A DNA stretch of 64,000 nucleotides, taken from contig OX328111.1 in the NCBI GenBank assembly GCA_946811185.2, positions 40,660,388 through 40,724,387 of the forward strand, written 5' to 3'. Shown piece by piece: positions 61,776 to 64,000 of this stretch. Each line of letters starts with the position of its first letter. Position 1 is the stretch's first letter. The stretch is from Hippopus hippopus (lineage: Eukaryota; Mollusca; Bivalvia; Cardiida; Cardiidae). The translations under genes and the position numbers were made by a program. The notes under the pieces were generated by a model. It was not told the origin of the DNA. It made no database searches and saw only the letters and a list, made by a program, of their open reading frames with translations.

Positions 61776-62045
61776 GTCGGTTGCGGAAGGGCTTGAAAGG
61801 AGAAGGGTCTCTAGTTCGGATCCTCAGCTCGGCCATTTTCTTTCCGAGAACTGATGATAGTGATTGCGACAGGAGACAAAACTTTAGAGGTTCTTGGTCC
61901 GATCTCCGCTGGTGGTACTAGTGTATAGGAGTGTTCTTGGGCAAGGCTCTGGAGAACCATTGCCAGGCACTAGTAAAACCCAAGAAAAACGAAGAGGTAA
62001 ACTGCCACCGTGATATGGCTGAAATACTGTACCTTATTTCATGAC
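61776..62045 (+). mobile_element. tRNA-like SINE, third subfamily
   Basis: Head GCAGTCGGTTGCGGAAGGGC with B-box-like CTAGTTCGGATCCTC; body GGGCAAGGCTCTGGAG and CCACCGTGATATGGCTGAAA at the 3' end. Confidence 0.65.
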
Positions 62046-62337
62046 TGAGTAGTAGTATATTATCTACCTAACTTCTTCAGAAAAGGCAACCCGTCACCAA
62101 TATACGTTAGTACAATATTCTACGCTTGTACTGTTGACAACTTCGAAAACATTGCGTGAAAAGGAGCAATTGCTTGTTACAAGCAATTACTCCTTTTCAC
62201 ATAATGTTTTTAATATCATTTGACACAATTATTGTTCTTTTCCTTCAAAACTGTCACACCAATAAGCCACTGGTATGTCTAAAAATATAGCCTGTACAGT
62301 TACGGATGAAACAGTCTTAAAAGGTTTGAAAAAAGCA

Positions 62338-62984
62338 TTAGGCGATGGTGGCTGCTGATGGATTGTTAAGAATGAATTCTAAGAGTTTGGCCCAGATGTT
62401 GGTAGATTGCAAAGAACGATTATCTGACCAGCTTGGTGCGTATTGCGGGTTGCTTGTAGTCGGGGAAGGCGGTGGGGGTGCAGGGGTGGTTGTTGAAGGT
62501 GAAGGTCGGGCAGGGTCGCTTCTCGAATTCCAATTCCAACTCCAGACTTCTGATTTAGATTGTTTGGTGGTCGCAGGACTTGTAGGCTGGTAACTTTGAG
62601 GCGGCCCCTGTTGAGAAGTCGATGACGTATTTCCGCTGGAAGGCTCTCCCCATTGTTGCCATCCGCCATTGCCCCATGAATTACTGCTTGATGGGGCACC
62701 ATAGCCGCTTCCACGTTCTTGCCACCAGCTACTCGATCCACTTCCACTTCCGCCTCCGCCTCCGCCATTGCCATACGAGTTGGAGCCCCAGCCCGAATTC
62801 GAGTGTGATTGTGAGCCCCAGCCCTGACCGGATGCCGAGCCTCCGAACAAAGAACTGAGACCCCATGACCCCCTTCCGCCCCTGCCACCCTGGCTCCACC
62901 ATGGAGCTCTCGTCGCGGTTTCGCCGGCTAACCACGGATCCATAGTAACATGGCCACCTACAGCTCCCTCCCCACCGGCCTGGG
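62338..62984 (-). CDS. Terminal exon of a Gly/Ser/Trp/Pro-rich protein, function unknown
   Basis: The frame is open from a TTTCAG acceptor (right limit 62984) to TAA at 62338-62340: two bases of a split codon, 13 codons before the first ATG (62941), then 201 residues. I read it as a last exon because the frame continues upstream of that ATG to a good acceptor. Composition in order: WW and Gly-rich start (WWSQGGRGGRG); Gly/Ser repeats with regular Trp (GWGSQSHSNSGWGSNSYGNG); Gln/Ser/Pro/Thr segment; poly-Pro (APPPPSP); a short hydrophobic, helix-like end (NIWAKLLEFILNNPSAATIA). No signal peptide or known domain is visible in this exon. GC content is far above the surroundings. RNA-binding GW/RGG-type or extracellular matrix-type proteins are both possible; I do not assign either. 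Confidence 0.6.
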
Positions 62985-63163
62985 CTGAAATTATAAGGAA
63001 AAAACACTGTAAGTTTTGAAAACAAAGCTATTCGAATACATAATTATCATATAGTTTTTTATGTATCGCGCATAATTACGTCAAATTATATAAAATATTT
63101 CTCTCAACTGTCAGATCTTAAAACGTAAGTCAAACAGTACTTCCGTTAACTTTCAAGTTCTGT

Positions 63164-63600
63164 AACCCTTTACAACACAATCCCGGGTTTAAGTGACCCC
63201 AAGAAAAATGCTTTTGTATGTTCGTAAGGGAGTCTAATGCCATTTCAACAACTAAGGTCATTATTACGGTGGTCAGTGCACCAACGCATGTGTTTCCTGG
63301 CTTTTTCACATCTCTACTGACAAAACTTTCTTTCCAAGCCACTGATTATCTCTCTCACATGCAACAGCAGTGAGAGACGAAAAATCGTGGCAAAGAAAGT
63401 TGGCTAAAACCGGGTATCGAACCCGTAACCACCAGGCCACGGGTCGGATCAGCTAACCACTGAGCTACTCGGCCGGGCGAGAAAAATACCTTCTTCTCTA
63501 GCAAGAGCAGATTTCGTCACATGAAAAAAAATTTGTCTTCTGGCAATGCTTTCAATTTGGACAAGCCTAAAATTTTGTCGGCTATTAAAGAGGTAACGCC
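63164..63600 (-). repeat. Family A MITE split by a SINE
   Basis: Left end CCCTTTACAACACAATCCCG at about 63167-63225; the right third (TCTTCTGGCAATGCTTTCAA, CCTAAAATTTTGTCGGC) at about 63530-63590. The SINE at 63243-63478 lies between; the palindrome is missing. Confidence 0.6.
63243..63478 (-). mobile_element. tRNA-derived SINE, first subfamily
   Basis: The minus strand reads GCCCGGCCGAGTAGCTCAGT, B box GGTTACGGGTTCGATACC (the best of all copies), body matching 7799-8067. Upstream of, and possibly in an intron of, the Gly-rich gene. Confidence 0.82.
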
Positions 63601-63767
63601 CGTTTTGCAATCCAGACAAGTGCTTTGAAAACAGCTTCACTACAAAGTTAGAAATACTACGATTGTCGGCGAAATCGCAATTTCTTGTAAACTATTGCCA
63701 AGTATCTTGTTGAATTTCGATAGTTGACTATCTTACACACACACATAACATTGTTGCTTTATCTATT

Positions 63768-63983
63768 TGAGTCATGCTCTGTGAAAAGGGGCTTAATGCA
63801 TCTGCAAAAAGTATCGACCCAGGGCCGAGACTTTTTTCTATTAGTCAATTTTCTGCATCTCAAAGGACCAATCTACTCTATGATTCTCTCGGTTTTTAGA
63901 CAAATAGGATCTTATAGATCCACAATTATGTAATGACTTGATCACGGAGATGCATTTAACTCCCTTTTGCCAGAGCTTGGCTC
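63768..63983 (+). repeat. Family C MITE with deleted palindrome
   Basis: GAGTCATGCTCTGTGAAAAG start and CCAGAGCTTGGCTCA end. The central GGTCAGCC palindrome is reduced to GACCCAGGGCCGAGAC. Confidence 0.68.
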
Positions 63984-64000
63984 ATTTGTAATTATAGGGA

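Noticed and set aside
62379..62888. Overlapping frames on both strands over the Gly-rich exon
   Set aside because: They arise from the GC-rich composition; only the frame with an in-frame acceptor and a balanced Gly/Ser/Trp pattern is kept.

Overview
The window is AT-rich, intron-rich eukaryotic DNA packed with short transposable elements. Its mix of repeats (a mariner, tRNA-derived SINEs, TTAA-flanked palindromic MITEs, and elements built on ~160-bp tandem cores like those reported from bivalves) suggests a mollusc, most likely a bivalve. That assignment is inference; no marker gene in the window fixes the species.

One gene dominates. A kinesin-6 gene of the KIF20 (MKLP2/MPP1) type lies on the minus strand, with its start codon at 50412 and its stop at 6615. 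I could join 18 coding exons by hand. All introns are GT-AG, every phase matches, and the exons sum to 3315 nt, or 1104 residues plus stop. The order is: a short N-terminus, a motor domain with P-loop (exon 3), NSSRSH switch I (exons 7-8) and DLAGSE switch II (exon 9), a family-typical motor insertion (exons 4-6), a coiled coil (exons 13-18) and a basic tail. Introns make up over 90% of the locus and are mostly repeats. Upstream (about 50660-50820) lies a probable 5' UTR exon end with CHR-like, CCAAT and E2F-like sequences.

Layout: 1-1440 holds a dead mariner. 6190-50820 is the KIF20 locus. Its introns carry a Kolobok-like THAP element (23614-27256), two direct copies of a 1.7-1.8 kb non-autonomous element (15635-17419 and 35818-37537), Helitron-like elements with ~160-bp tandem cores, two inverted copies of a foldback element, and dozens of palindromic MITEs. 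50830-62337 has no recognised host gene and is filled with MITEs, SINEs and simple repeats. At 62338-62984 is the minus-strand terminal exon of an unrecognised Gly/Ser/Trp/Pro-rich protein whose upstream exons I could not find.

The most striking content is the repeat landscape. (i) At least 40 full or partial copies of a ~190-235 bp family (family A) end in CYCTTTACCA/TGGTAAAGRG, are flanked by TTAA, and carry a long central palindrome; some abut and share one TTAA. (ii) A second TTAA-flanked palindromic family is family B. (iii) Six elements with different interiors all begin CAG, end CTG and have perfect 6-bp target duplications. (iv) Several nested insertions give relative ages.
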